Positions 47,395 to 58,501 of a DNA stretch of 64,000 nucleotides are shown here, in pieces. The position numbers were made by a program, and so were the translations under genes. The stretch is taken from positions 1 through 64,000 of the forward strand of contig JADCRB010000156.1 in the NCBI GenBank assembly GCA_021464245.1. Direction: 5' to 3'. The notes under the pieces were generated by a model that saw nothing but the letters and a program-made list of their open reading frames with translations, did not search any database and had not been told where the DNA came from. The stretch comes from Carallia brachiata (lineage: Eukaryota > Streptophyta > Magnoliopsida > Malpighiales > Rhizophoraceae). The first letter of the stretch is position 1; each line of letters opens with the position of its first letter.

Positions 47395-47500
47395 TACTTG
47401 ACGTTTTCGGGGAGTGATATTTACACGCATAAAAAGACTTTATACACGCACATGATATACAGCTCAGCACAACAAGACAAAAATCCGCATTCACAGAACT
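47395..47500. repeat. Left arm of an inverted repeat (partner 50675-50760)
   Basis: Reversed, this arm reads GTGCGTGTATAAAG, then a TTTTT-containing part, then GCGTGTAAATATCACT. The plus strand at 50698-50745 reads the same, with only minor changes. The arms differ by a 19-bp insertion and smaller changes. They bracket the VQ pseudogene and the Copia element inside it. Confidence 0.65.
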
Positions 47501-47596
47501 TGGTGGAGTAAAAATTGGGTTGAGGGAATTGATTATGAAGTTTTTAAGGGAATTTCTACATTCATAAAATTTAAAATCCGCATGTTGGTTTCTCTT
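47480..47596 (-). pseudogene. VQ-motif gene, carboxyl part
   Basis: In reverse complement the segment reads NQHADFKFYECRNSLKN then LNPIFTPPSSVNADF, which resembles the conserved tail of VQ-motif proteins (family form: KLYERRNSLKN followed by NP and Pro-rich sequence). It sits directly against one end of the Copia element. Its frame continues exactly that of the amino part at 50316-50620 when the element and one copy of the CTCTT duplication are removed. VQ proteins bind WRKY transcription factors in the nucleus. The segment is orphaned by the insertion. Confidence 0.85.
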
Positions 47597-48226
47597 TGTT
47601 GTGCAGATGGGCAGCGGAAGCGCGATAAATAGACGCAACAAAATAGAGAAGGCTTAAAGAAATGGATAAATGGACTCACAGAGTTACGTGGTTCGGCTTA
47701 TTGCCTACGTCCACGGGCGAAGACACGCAGGGAATATTCATTAACAAAACAAATGAGAGATATTACAGTGTCACTCTAAAGGCTCACAATACCCAAAAGC
47801 CCGATACACCCAAATTGACACTCACTCCTTTTGCAACAACAAATTCAAAACCTCACATACACCAAATAACAAAACACGAGAGTGCAGGACTTAAAATAAC
47901 AAAAGAACAAACCTTGTTCTTAATCCCTCAATCCCTCTCGGTTGCCCACACCAAGCAAATGAAGATGCCAACACATATATATACTAAATCTTCAAGCACA
48001 AAAGGTCAACAATTAGGCCATTCTCCAAATCTTATTCAAACTTGCCAAACTTGCCAAACTTACCAAACTTTGAATTTCCAATTCAAAGTTGGTTAGCTAA
48101 CCAAATAAGACCAAATCTAACATTGAAAAATAAACATTTAACACATGATCAATGTCTTCAATATTGTAGGAGTTAGCCATCCAAATTTGACCAATGAGAC
48201 TTTACAATTCAAGACACAATACCACA
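47597..48226 (-). repeat. Copia 3' LTR
   Basis: 630-bp long terminal repeat, the downstream one in the element's minus-strand direction. It starts TGTTGTGCAG at 47597 on the plus strand and ends ATACCACA at 48226. It is nearly identical to 49688-50315. On the plus strand it contains an open frame of 144 codons at 47662-48096 that is antisense and not a gene. Confidence 0.95.
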
Positions 48227-48238
48227 AATCTCCACCTT
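48227..48238 (-). other. Copia polypurine tract
   Basis: On the minus strand AAGGTGGAGATT directly precedes the 3' LTR start (TGTGGTATTG). It is the usual plus-strand primer position in Copia elements. Confidence 0.8.
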
Positions 48239-48342
48239 GACTTGAATTGAAAGTTACGACAAGTAGCAAAAAAAAAAAAAAAAACGCGAGGTAGCAACAA
48301 AATTCCCTTCAACAAGTCTTCTCCAAAGAAGTCGAATGACCC

Positions 48343-49641
48343 CCTTTAATTCATACCAAATCCAACAGTAGACTTCAACTTGACCGTTGGAATATTACCA
48401 TAATCCATTAACGAATAAGACGAAACACAAGCAGCTCCACCTGCAACGGTAACACCTTGCAGCACATAAAGACTCCCAATTTTGTTAGCATTCAGAAAAA
48501 TTAGAGAATCTTTAGTAATTGTCAAAACTCCACCTTGAGCTGAAAACACGTACCCATTAGTTTCAAGAGTACCCAAAGAGATGATATTCCTTTTCAGGTC
48601 CGGAATGTGCCACACATCATAGAGAGTCCTCAATGTCCCGTCAAACATCTTAATCTGGACAGTACCTTTTCCAGTAACGAAACAAGATGTATTGTTCCCC
48701 ATAAATACAACTCCACCTTCAACTGAATTATAAGTGGAAAACCACTCCTTACTGGAGTCATATGGTGGGAACAGCCAGAATCTAAGATCCATTCAGATTT
48801 GGAACTTAAATTATCACCGGTTGCAACAAAAAGAACCTCAGCACTAGAATCATCTACTGCAAAACTAGCTTCTCCAGGGGAGTATCATTCTGCTGTTTAT
48901 TTCTGAGTTTATAGCACTCAGACTTAATGTGTCCCTTCTTGCGACAATAATTACAGGTCATATTTTTGTGTTTAGATTTATACCTGGATTCATAATTGTC
49001 ACTACTGGAGCCTGCATTTCTGAACTTTCCTCTTGTGAGCAAACCATCTGCTAGAACACAGAGCTCTCGCCAGATAATTCTTTATCAATAAGCTCTTTAG
49101 ATAAAAGAGCAGCTTTAACATCTGCGAGAGAAATAGTCTCTTTACCATAAAGCAGAGTCTCTCGAAAATTCCTATAAGAGGGAGGCAATGAACATAAAAG
49201 CCGTAAGGCTTTATCTTCGTCTTCGATTTTGAGATCAATGGATTCGAGATCCATAATAATAGAAATGAATTCATCAAGGTGGGACTTGATTGGTGTGCCT
49301 TCTGCCATACGAAGCATATACAGGCGATGCTTCAGGTGCAGTCTATTAGTGAGGGATTTAGTCTTGTACAAAGACTCTAACTTTTGCCATAATCCCAAAG
49401 CTGTCTTTTCATGGATGACTTCGCGCAAAACTTCATTAGACAAGCACAATTGAATTTGGGCGAGTGCTTTAGCATCCATCTCATCTTTCTTCTCTGCGGT
49501 CATAGACTCGGGCATTTTTTCTTTTCCAAGTAAAGCAATTTGCAAATTAGATTGAGTTAAGAGAGCAGACATCTTTACCTGCCACAACAGAAAACTAGTA
49601 TTGCGATCAAACTTCTCGATTTCAAATTTTGTTGACGTCAT
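48343..49641 (-). pseudogene. Copia gag and partial protease, frame-broken
   Basis: The gag part (49641-49051) begins with MTSTKFEIEKFDRNTSF and contains the UBN2-type Copia capsid (FLLWQVKMSALL, LESLYKTKSLTNRLHLKHRL). A zinc knuckle CNYCRKKGHIKSEC lies at about 48955-48912, separated from the first part by a frameshift near 49055-49065. The protease signature WILDSGCSHHMT (about 48790-48755) is readable, but the following STYNSVEGGVVFMGN region is in another frame. The chain ends near 48346 after SLYVLQGVTVAGG, before any integrase. Usual Copia polyproteins are over 1,300 residues, so most of pol has been deleted. Confidence 0.9.
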
Positions 49642-49672
49642 ACTTGGAAGCCCTCAAGAACAAAACTAAACA

Positions 49673-49684
49673 GCTCTGATACCA
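49673..49684 (-). other. Copia primer-binding site
   Basis: TGGTATCAGAGC on the minus strand, three bases after the 5' LTR, complementary to the 3' end of plant initiator methionine tRNA. Confidence 0.9.
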
Positions 49685-49687
49685 GTT

Positions 49688-50315
49688 TGTTGTGCAGATG
49701 GGCAGCGGAAGCGCGAGAAATAGACGCAACAAAATAGAGAAGGCTTAAAGAAAAGGATAAATGGACTCACAGAGTTACGTGGTTCGGCTTATTGCCTACG
49801 TCCACGGGCGAAGACACGCAGGGAATATTCATTAACAAACAAATGAGAGATATTACAGTGTCACTCTAAAGGCTCACAATACCCAAAAACCCGATACACC
49901 CAAATTGACACTCACTCCTTTTGCAACAACAAATTCAAAACCTCACATACACCAAATAACAAAACACGAGAGTGCAGGACTTAAAATAACAAAAGAACAA
50001 ACCTTGTTCTTAATCCCTCAATCCCTCTCGGTTGCCCACACAAGCAAATGAAGATGCCAACACATATATATACTAAATCTTCAAGCACAAAAGGTCAACA
50101 ATTAGGCCATTCTCCAAATCTTGTTCAAACTTGCCAAACTTGCCAAACTTACCAAACTTTGAATTTCCAATTCAAAGTTGGTTAGCTAACCAAATAAGAC
50201 CAAATCTAACATTGAAAAATAAACATTTAACACATGATCAATGTCTTCAATATTGTAGGAGTTAGCCATCCAAATTTGACCAATGAGACTTTACAATTCA
50301 AGACACAATACCACA
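49688..50315 (-). repeat. Copia 5' LTR
   Basis: 628-bp LTR, upstream in the element's minus-strand direction, nearly identical to 47597-48226. Confidence 0.95.
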
Positions 50316-50650
50316 CTCTTAAGTATCATTTGGATGGGAGGAATGTTGTGGGCATGAGATTTGGGTTGTTGATCTGGGTGAGATTGGGGGGCGATGACAG
50401 CGATTCTCTGAGACGTTACCGGCATTTAAACGACTTGTTTGAAGGAGGCAGTGTCAGCTTGGACGAAAGTCATCATGTAAGGGTTGGCTTGTTCAAATCT
50501 GGTGACGGATTTGGGGGATAAAAGAGGTGGCGGTGGCTTCTTCTTGTTGTTGTTTGCAGCGGTGGTGGTGTTCAATTGTTGTTGCTACTGGCAGTGCTAT
50601 GGGCCTATAGCTGCTTTCTGGTTAGCTTGCCTCGTTAAAAATAGCATCGA
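50316..50650 (-). pseudogene. VQ-motif gene, amino part with three stops
   Basis: In reverse complement one frame carries LNTTTAANNNKKKPPPPLL, SPKSVTRFEQANPYMM and TFVQADTASFKQVV, the core of a VQ-motif protein (family motif F-x-x-x-V-Q-x-L-T-G). At the Gln of the VQ pair there is TAA (50428-50426). Two more in-frame stops (TAG, TAG) lie upstream in a Gln-rich stretch at about 50605-50585. All three could come from Gln codons by a C to T change. After the motif the frame goes on with HPDQQPKSHAHNIPP up to the Copia insertion site. VQ proteins usually modulate WRKY factors in defence and growth. This copy was dead or dying apart from the insertion. Confidence 0.85.
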
Positions 50651-50674
50651 CGAGAAATTGGAAACGAAATTCTT

Positions 50675-50760
50675 GGGAGTTAAAATTTTTTGTCCTGTTG
50701 TGCGTGTATAAAGCTTTTTTGTGCGTGTAAATATCACTACCCGACGTTTTCCTTCAAATA
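50675..50760. repeat. Right arm of an inverted repeat (partner 47395-47500)
   Basis: Reads TTGTGCGTGTATAAAGC, a short T run, then GTGCGTGTAAATATCACT on the plus strand; see the left arm. The similarity extends inward (ATTTTTTGTCCTGTTGTGC against ATTTTTGTCTTGTTGTGC). The sequence outside the arms diverges quickly. Confidence 0.65.
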
Positions 50761-51507
50761 ATCCGGGAGAGACTTTGGTTGAGTTTGAACTTAGAACTTG
50801 GGAGGGATTTTGGAGCCTGACAAATTTATACGGGAGAAGAATTTTCTTTTCTTTTTTTTTTTTTTTGGGCTGGCGAGAAACAGAAGAATTATTTTTGCTG
50901 CACTGTAATCGTAATTGAGTGGTTTTCCTAGGATTGTGTAATAATTAGCGAAAGTAATTTCTTTCCCAACGAAATTATGAATCACACGGTTTTAATTAAG
51001 ATTTTAATAACCGAATTAATTATTGAATTAAAAAATTTAAAAATTTAAAATTTAACTGATTTAATTTATTTAATAGTTAAATAGATAAAATTGATACTTA
51101 ATATTAAATATAAAATATTCATATTCATATATATTATATAAAAATATTGATAATGATAGGTAATTGTGATACTATATAAAACATAAATTTTATACATATT
51201 ATTATATCATATTTGATAGATTTAATTGTATGCAGTTTATAGATAATATTAAAAATCAAATAATATATTGTATATAGATAGTGATTGAGGACAAAGTAAT
51301 TTAATATATATTAAAATTGATTACTATAATGCAAGGTTTTGAAAACCATTTCAGTCATTAAATCAAAAGATTAGAGCCTTCAAGGTTTAATTAATTTAAT
51401 CGGTTAAAAGAGTTATTGAAATAATATTTAATATTAAATATGTAAAATTTAATATGTATATTATAAGTAAAATATTAATACGTAACATGTAAGAATTATA
51501 AGATATA

Positions 51508-51538
<31 letters not shown>

Positions 51539-51804
51539 ATCTTATATTTAGTAATTAACTTATATGGAATTTATAATTATATTTCTATGTAAGTTAACAT
51601 TAAAATATTAATTAATGTAATGTATTAATGGAAACAAATAATTTACCTCATCAAAGAAAAGTTGGAATTTATTGTCGTATATTTTTTGAAATTTGTAATA
51701 ATAATAAATAATTATTCTTAAAAAAAGAAAGAAATCGCATGTTAATAATTATTTAATATTAGGAAAGAAACTATGTATTTCCTTCTTAGGAATCATACAG
51801 TTAT
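50761..51804. other. AT-rich intergenic DNA
   Basis: No gene. It contains (AT)n at about 51512-51538 and AT-rich low-complexity sequence. Confidence 0.55.
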
Positions 51805-52458
51805 AGTTTTCAAAATTGGACCGATTATTGACCCAATGAGAAGATCGAGTTAGTGAGTTAACAATACAATTGGTAAATTGACAATTTAACCAACATGTTA
51901 ACTCTTATTTAATAAAATAATAACAAATAATTATAATTTTATTATTTTTTAATAATAAACAATCAATATAATTATAAAAAATATAATAGAAGTCTACTTA
52001 CAATTAAAATATAATGAAAGTAAGAACAAATTCCATTATTTCACTATTTAAGATAATTTTCCAATCAAATGAATTAATAAAGTGTCTATATCAAAAATAA
52101 AATATTATATAGTTATCAATAGAGAATTTATATCTAAAAATAAAATATCATGGAACCAATATATAATTCAAAAATACTACATTTCTCATTAATATAAATA
52201 TGTGTAATTCACATCCTTTTTTATCACAAAAAAAATGAAACTGTTTTGAAGAATTTTAGAAAAACAACTGAGGTCAATATTGAACTGTCTCGTTAGGCAG
52301 TTTTCAGGTCACTGATTCAAGATAGTTTAGACTGATTCAGATGGTTTTTAAACGATTTATTTTCTACTTAGATTCTATAATAAAACCAAACCAATCTAGG
52401 ACTCAATTCACTGATTTTTTGATCCAACTATTTAGTCAGTTTGATTTTTAAAACTATG
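51805..52458. mobile_element. Possible inverted-end DNA element
   Basis: The left end reads TAGTTTTCAAAATTGGACCG and the right end, reversed, reads TAGTTTTAAAAATCAAACTG. The interior is AT-rich and non-coding. It resembles in layout the element at 8102-8551. No target duplication of definite length was found, so the call is tentative. Confidence 0.4.
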
Positions 52459-53856
52459 CATGCAATCATTACATTCTAAAACATGGCCGTTGAAAAATAT
52501 TAATGGGTATTAATGTTAATTGGGTATGCCGCTATTTGCCCCTAGCTTTCTAAAATATGGCTTTTGAAAAATATTAATGGTCATTAAACACCAACGGATA
52601 TGTTGGGAATACGTATAAGAAAAAATAATTTTTGAAATGAAAATGGTGATGCGGCACATTTGAAGCGTGCCACGTTGTCAACAAGCCTACAAAATGAACT
52701 GAAAAAAATCAGAATCGGTTCCTAGTTCCCCAGTTTTTAATTAGTTTTTTTTGAGCATTTGGTTATAAAGAATTAATTGGATCGACCAATAGGCCGGTTC
52801 TCAATTTTTCCGATCGAACTAATTGATTTTATCCGATTGTTATAACTTTAGGTTAAACTCAGATTTTATTGTCATCGAGTTTTTTTTTTTTTTTGATTTA
52901 TTTTAATGGAAGCAGAAGGGTAGATTCTATGCATATTAGACATACCATTACAATTGAACTTAGGGTCATCTCAATTGCAAGAATTTTCTTCTGATTTACG
53001 CTAAGCATATCTTTGGAGCTAGCTTTCAAGTTTATCAAATCCGAAGGTTTTAAGAATTGAATCAAAAATTTCAGAGATTTAAAATTTAACTGATTTAACT
53101 GATATTTAATATAAATATATAAAAATTAAATATTTACATACATTATATATAAAATGTGATCTAACATAAAATGTAAGTATAACTATATTTATTTATTATA
53201 TATTAGAATACTTATATTTATAGAATGAATATATATGATTTACAATTCTAGTAAGGTAATGTATGTTAATGTATGTGTATGAATTAAACCAAAACACACA
53301 CACATATATATGAAGTTTTTTTATACATGAATTAATGTTTTCTTTTTAAATTATACAACTGATATGTATGTTGCAAACAATGCGATGAAAAGTTTTAATA
53401 AAATAAGAACTATATTTATAAAAGATACTTTTTTTTTTGAGGTAAAAATCTTTTAAATATAAATTGATTATGATTTACAAAAAAAAACACATAAGTAATA
53501 TATTTGTTAATAGACAAATAAATACAATTTTCAATGCTAGTTTATTTAGTAGAAAATGAAAATATAAAGGAAATATGAATAATATGAGCGCAACATTTGA
53601 ATGAGCCCAATTTCAGATCCCGAAATTACAGCAAGAATGTGCAACTCAATTCAAAAAATAAAATGTAATCACATTAATAAAATGTGAAATAGTAAAATTA
53701 AAATATAAAACTAAATAAGTGTTACACTAGAACTTAATATGTAGATTTTATATGGTATACGTTAAAAAAAAAAATTTCTTCCAAATTTTTTTCTTTAAAA
53801 TAATAATTTTTATTTAAAGTATTAATATAATTATATTTTATTAGTAAATCGATTGC
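52459..53856. other. AT-rich intergenic DNA with a short direct repeat
   Basis: TTGAAAAATATTAATGG occurs at about 52492 and 52566 in a roughly 75-bp duplicated stretch. No gene. Confidence 0.5.
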
Positions 53857-54120
53857 ATTTTTTTTTTTTTAAATGAAGGGCCAAAGACCCAGCCTACGAG
53901 GCTAGAACGCGGGGCATAAACAATCCATACACATCATCCAATAAGATCCGAGAACACCCCAAAGGGGAGGCAGCCAGAATTTGCGACTCTCCACAGCCTG
54001 TAGATGGAGCCGAATTGGCAATCAAATTAAGCGGTTGTATTTTACTACATTAATTAGGCAGTTGCGTTTGTACTTCAAACTGGTGGCAAGGAAACTTGAC
54101 CTCCAACAATCAGGGCCAAC
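53857..54120 (-). mobile_element. 3' end of an old retroelement, host of the hAT insertion
   Basis: In reverse complement this ends in GCCCTTCATTT followed by an A run (the T run at about 53858-53870). Composition differs sharply from the AT-rich surroundings. The sequence resumes at 55338 after the hAT element, so the hAT element sits inside it. It is probably a truncated non-LTR element end; no protein domain is left. Confidence 0.5.
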
Positions 54121-55329
54121 TATGAGTGGCAATGGAGAGGGTTGGGGACGGGTATGCCACCCCCGTTCCCCGTACCCGTTTATTAACCCTATCTCCGTCC
54201 CCGTCCCCGTCCCCGGCGGGTTATGAAATTTTAATCCCCGTCCCCGTACCCGCTGGGGATTGGGATCCCCATCCCCGCCCCATACCCGTCCAAATAAAAA
54301 TTAAAAAAGTTATATGTTATATTATGACTTCCTTCACCATTTTTCTTTATTAAAATTACTTGAACTGTACAATGTATTTACACATCGATGAAGAACAAAT
54401 AAAAATTCTTATGATTTAATCTCAATTATGAAACCAAATTCTAATAACCTTGTGTTCTGAATTTTGATTTTCTGAAAAGATATATATTCGAGATTCTTTA
54501 GAGGTAAAACTGAGCCAAAAAAAAAAAGCATACTCCCAATCATCTTAGACCAAGAAGGACATCTATAAGGGAAGTTGAACCGATAAAAGTAACTTCGTTT
54601 ATTAAAAATTCAATTATGAAAAATTCAATAAATAAAAATTATAAAAATATCACCTCATAATTTTGTATTTTTTCTAATCTATTTTCTATATATAGTGTTG
54701 GATTTCTTGTAATGTTGGAAGTTTTAACTTCGTTTCTAATTTTTTAAATAATTTATTCTCATATTTTTTGCACTTATATACTGACACATTTGGAAAGAAA
54801 GAAATAATAGTATTTTAAAACAAGACTTCCAGTAAAAAGATAGTCTTTCTAACTTGTATATTCAGAACTAAACCTTCAAATTATTGGTTGAGGACTTATA
54901 CGACAAGTTGTTGTGATTCCTGTATTATCCATTAATAATTTCGTAATTGTAATTAGAATTGGTTATTACTTGAATTCTTAATTTCAAGACTATCAATATT
55001 TTGAATAAACCATTGAGTTAAAGAAAGTAATTTCATTAATAATTTAACAATTTCATTAATAATTTTAAAGTAATTAAAATATAAGTTATTGAAGAGTAAA
55101 TACAGTAAACATTAAACAATAAAAACGATTAAAAATTAAATAAAAATAAAAAAATAAACGGGTTGGGGATGGAGAGGGTATGGGGATGGGGATGGGGATA
55201 GGTAAACTCATCTCCATCCCCATACCCGCTAAAAAAATACGGGGATCCCCGATCCCCGCCCCGTTCCCCGGTCAACTGGTTTGACCCCATACCCGTTGGG
55301 GCGGGTACGGGGTAAAATTGTCATCCCTA
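54121..55329. mobile_element. Non-autonomous hAT element with G-rich ends
   Basis: The element is flanked by GGGCCAAC at 54113-54120 and 55330-55337, the 8-bp duplication typical of hAT transposons. Its ends are inverted: TATGAGTGGCAAT on the left and, reversed, TAGGGATGACAAT on the right (9 of 13 identical). Just inside each end is a run of GGGGACGGG/CCCCGTCCCCG-type motifs in opposite orientation, probably the subterminal sites for transposase. The 0.8-kb core is AT-rich and has no transposase. It would need an autonomous relative to move. Confidence 0.85.
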
Positions 55330-55337
55330 GGGCCAAC

Positions 55338-56218
55338 CGTCGAGGTGTCTGAGAGGCAATGGGATTTTGGCCATTTTTAAGGTGTCCTGTGCCACATTGC
55401 CACGTGGCACTCTTAGTTTGATTTTGATTGGTTCACAGTCAAATCAATTCGGTTCATGGCTTTTTTTAACCGATTTTCAATTTCTCCTGTTTAATGTCCT
55501 AACCCGATCGTGATTGATTCTTGTTTTAATTAGTTGGACCGATTGGTCTAGTCCGTTTTGGAAATTATGCCAAATCGTTGTGCACGTTAACACTCTTCTG
55601 GAAAATTTAAGGGCAATAACTTTCTTAATTTGCAATTCATTTATTTGGTTTGCTATAACAAAAGAATGAAAGAATGTGGACGTTTGCTATCGATATTATT
55701 ACTGATAATTTGTTCAAAATACAGATGTTATTACTGATAATTTAAAAAGGCAGAATATTACTTGATGCGTTTTGTCATTAAAAATACAACAACTGGCTAT
55801 AAATAGAACTTGTAGTAGTTGCAACGTCCAGAATATGAATGACCATAAAGTAGGAGACCTTGATACTCAAGATAATTTGATTAGGAAAAACTTTGATGGT
55901 TTCTTTTAAATATTTTCAAAATAATGATAAAATCATATGAATAATTTGATAATTTAATTTATAAAAAATAATAATTAAACAATTTGTTAGATTTTGTTGA
56001 ATTAAACTATATTGTAAATGACTCTATATCTCATTATTATATTGTTGTTGGACGATGTGTGTGGGACATCATTCTAAGTGCTATTCCAATAATACGTGTT
56101 TTGGTGTGTAGCTAATCTGGCTTTGCCAATGGAACTTTCGATGACTAATTCCCTGTAATTATCATAATGGAATACATTATATTAAATAAACCACATTTTA
56201 GGAGGAAAAATTAAAAAA
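55338..56218. other. Retroelement continuation then AT-rich DNA
   Basis: The first about 50 bp continue the sequence interrupted by the hAT element. The rest has no gene. Confidence 0.4.
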
Positions 56219-56233
56219 ATTGAATGAAAGATT

Positions 56234-56425
56234 TTTTTTTTGGTCTAAAACCGCTCAATATTCAGCCCAATGAGCTGACTAATCTGAACTGACCCGGGTA
56301 GAACTCCGAAGGGTAGCAAAGTCTCCCGGTGAGTATTTAACGCGACTGCATTCTCAGGGACTCGAATTCAAGACCTTTAGTTAAGTAATGACGAGCTCCT
56401 GCCACTCGCACCAGCACTCACTGGT
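56234..56425 (-). mobile_element. SINE with perfect 15-bp target duplication
   Basis: The 192-bp unit is flanked by ATTGAATGAAAGATT at 56219-56233 and 56426-56440, identical. In reverse complement it has a tRNA-like head with GGTGCGAGTGGCAGGAGCTC (box A region) and ATTCGAGTCCC (box B), a short body, and an A tail (T run at 56234-56241). This is a complete tRNA-derived SINE, and its intact duplication shows a fairly recent insertion. Confidence 0.85.
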
Positions 56426-56440
56426 ATTGAATGAAAGATT

Positions 56441-58501
56441 AAAATAAAACAAATAGATGTCAAGAGATTTGAACCAGGACTTCAACACAGGCCTAAAAAA
56501 ATTTCTTCATGGGCCAAGGCCTAATATTAATTAGAACCACGTCTATTTAACTTTTTTGACTCACCGGTGGTCTGTGACTGACTGACTTTATTTATCATTT
56601 TTTTTTTAATTTTATTTTATAACGGTCAATTGATCTAAGCTGCATTCTTCTGAATCTTGGAAACAATCTTCTGGATTGTCATTTATTTTGAATTAATTTA
56701 AATTATTAAATTATTAAAACTTTTGAAGGAATCCTATCTCATACATGAGATAAAAAAAAAAAAAAAAAGAAAGAGGTCATGTGAGTTCAGTATCAAATCC
56801 AAATTGATGGGGGAAATCCACAAAAGAGGGCAAAAGGTTTGGCCTTTGCCTACAAATAATCGACAACATGTTTCTACGAGATTTTGAAGGATACAAGTAA
56901 ATTACGTCTTGGTCCTTGGGGGAGTCTTGTAATAACACTTGAGGACAATATTCTATTTTTAAACGACGACCCGTTTCAATGGGAACATTGCTCTGGCTCC
57001 TTGCAATTTTTTGACTACGAGAGGCATTTCATTAGCGAATTTGAAAATGCTTGTTACTCTAAAGTCCTTTTAGGAAAAAAAAAAAATCTTAAGTCCTTAT
57101 TTGTCCTTAAGCTTTGTAAATGTATTCTAAATCTTGTGAAAAATATATTATTGTATTTATTATCCACAATTATGTCAAATTTTACTAATTTTTTTTATTA
57201 AGAAAATCATCAATATTGTTACCACACGCACATAAACTTAAAATAGAGCATCAACTAATAAGGTCTCACAATTTAGGATGATTGCGTACTTTATTATAGT
57301 TCAATTACATAGAATCTCATCACGATCATTTAATTTTTCCCGGCATCACTACATTTTTTATAGGTCAAGTAGTTAAAATAACTAATATTTAATTTTATCT
57401 ATTTAATCACTTTCTGTAATTCTTTTTCTTACTAGACTACGACGATAATTATTTAGTGACTCACTGTTCTAACAGCCAAATAAATAAACATTGTTGCCAC
57501 AGGAGGAAACTGATTATAGGAACTTGACCATGCATCCGTAGCATTTATATATCTTAATAATCTGCTCTCAGATTTTCACAGATGATCATTCTTAATTTAT
57601 ATGCCACGTTAGTTGATGATGGTTAGTAATTTTCATGCCAAGTCTGCAATGCAAATGATTTTAATCACAAATGTGATTATGTTTCAGTTTAGTTCATAAT
57701 CCTTTTCTTTTATGGGAGACGGTGCTAGATGTCCAAAGAAATACAAGAAATTCAATACTTCAACTTTTGCCAAATCGGATATAGGCAGTGGCGTCAGAAG
57801 ACAGCAGCCAATAAGAAACCAGAAGAAGGTTTGTCTGTGATCCTGAGAGAGGACTAAGGATTTTTTTTCTTCTCCCTGATGTCATAAATCCATGGATAAA
57901 GAATGCAATGAACAAACCAAATGCAGTTTACTTTTACAATTTCTGCAAGATACTTGTGGTCTGATGAACCTGATGGCTTGCAATGCAAACGTGAACTTGT
58001 GTGAGAAATTGACAGCTGAATACAAGTAAGGCAGCTTCAATTGAAAGACCGGTGTTAATCAATGTCAAATTCCCCACAAAATGTCTAAATTTTACTATCC
58101 ACAGATCATACAGCTTGATGTATAATTGTATATATGATTAAGTGTGCATATTTCCTGTTGCTTCTTAATACAGAAATTTACCAAAATTGAACGGATTTTT
58201 CAGTGAGGCAACTCGTGGGATAACATTTGTATATAACTTTAAAGAACAAGACTAGACAATGATTAAAAGATTTAATCTTGCTTATCCTGACAGGTTGCTT
58301 CTTGGTCCCTTCTTTGGCAAGGACTCTAGTAAGATGCAAACAAAAATTTAAATTCGAGTCACAGAGAGAGAGAGAGCATCGATCGTTACTCGGAGCTTCT
58401 ATTTAGCAATTTCTTATAAATATCATCATAACAGTGATCGCCGGCCACCAGACAACGTACATGTGTTTTATTTATATATATTTGCAGTGCTGCTTTCATG
58501 T
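56441..58501. other. Intergenic DNA
   Basis: AT-rich, with an A run at 56753-56768. The plus-strand frame at 56884-57201 starts KLRLGPWGSL, which recalls jacalin lectins only superficially. No supported gene. Confidence 0.5.

Larger units (their letters stand above)
47597..50315 (-). mobile_element. Internally deleted Copia LTR retrotransposon
   Basis: The element has two LTRs (47597-48226 and 49688-50315), starts with TG and ends with CA on both sides, and is flanked by CTCTT at 47592-47596 and 50316-50320. On the minus strand a primer site TGGTATCAGAGC (49684-49673), complementary to initiator Met tRNA, follows the 5' LTR. A purine-rich tract AAGGTGGAGATT (48238-48227) precedes the 3' LTR. 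The 1.46-kb interior encodes gag and the start of protease only; integrase, reverse transcriptase and RNase H are absent. By hand count the LTRs differ at about 4 substitutions and 2 one-base indels over 630 bp, so insertion was recent. It is non-autonomous and broke a VQ gene. Confidence 0.95.

Noticed and set aside
47395..47500. Palindromic arm as a transcription terminator
   Set aside because: The partner lies 3 kb away and this is nuclear plant DNA; a bacterial-type terminator does not apply.
47662..48096. Plus-strand open frame of 144 codons
   Set aside because: It lies wholly within the Copia LTR in antisense; LTRs of this family are not coding here.
54126..54353. Pro/Val/Ser-rich open frame
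   Set aside because: It is the translation of the G/C-run subterminal array of the hAT element.
56884..57201. Possible jacalin-like lectin start (LGPWG)
   Set aside because: Only five residues fit; the remainder lacks the jacalin strands and becomes low complexity.
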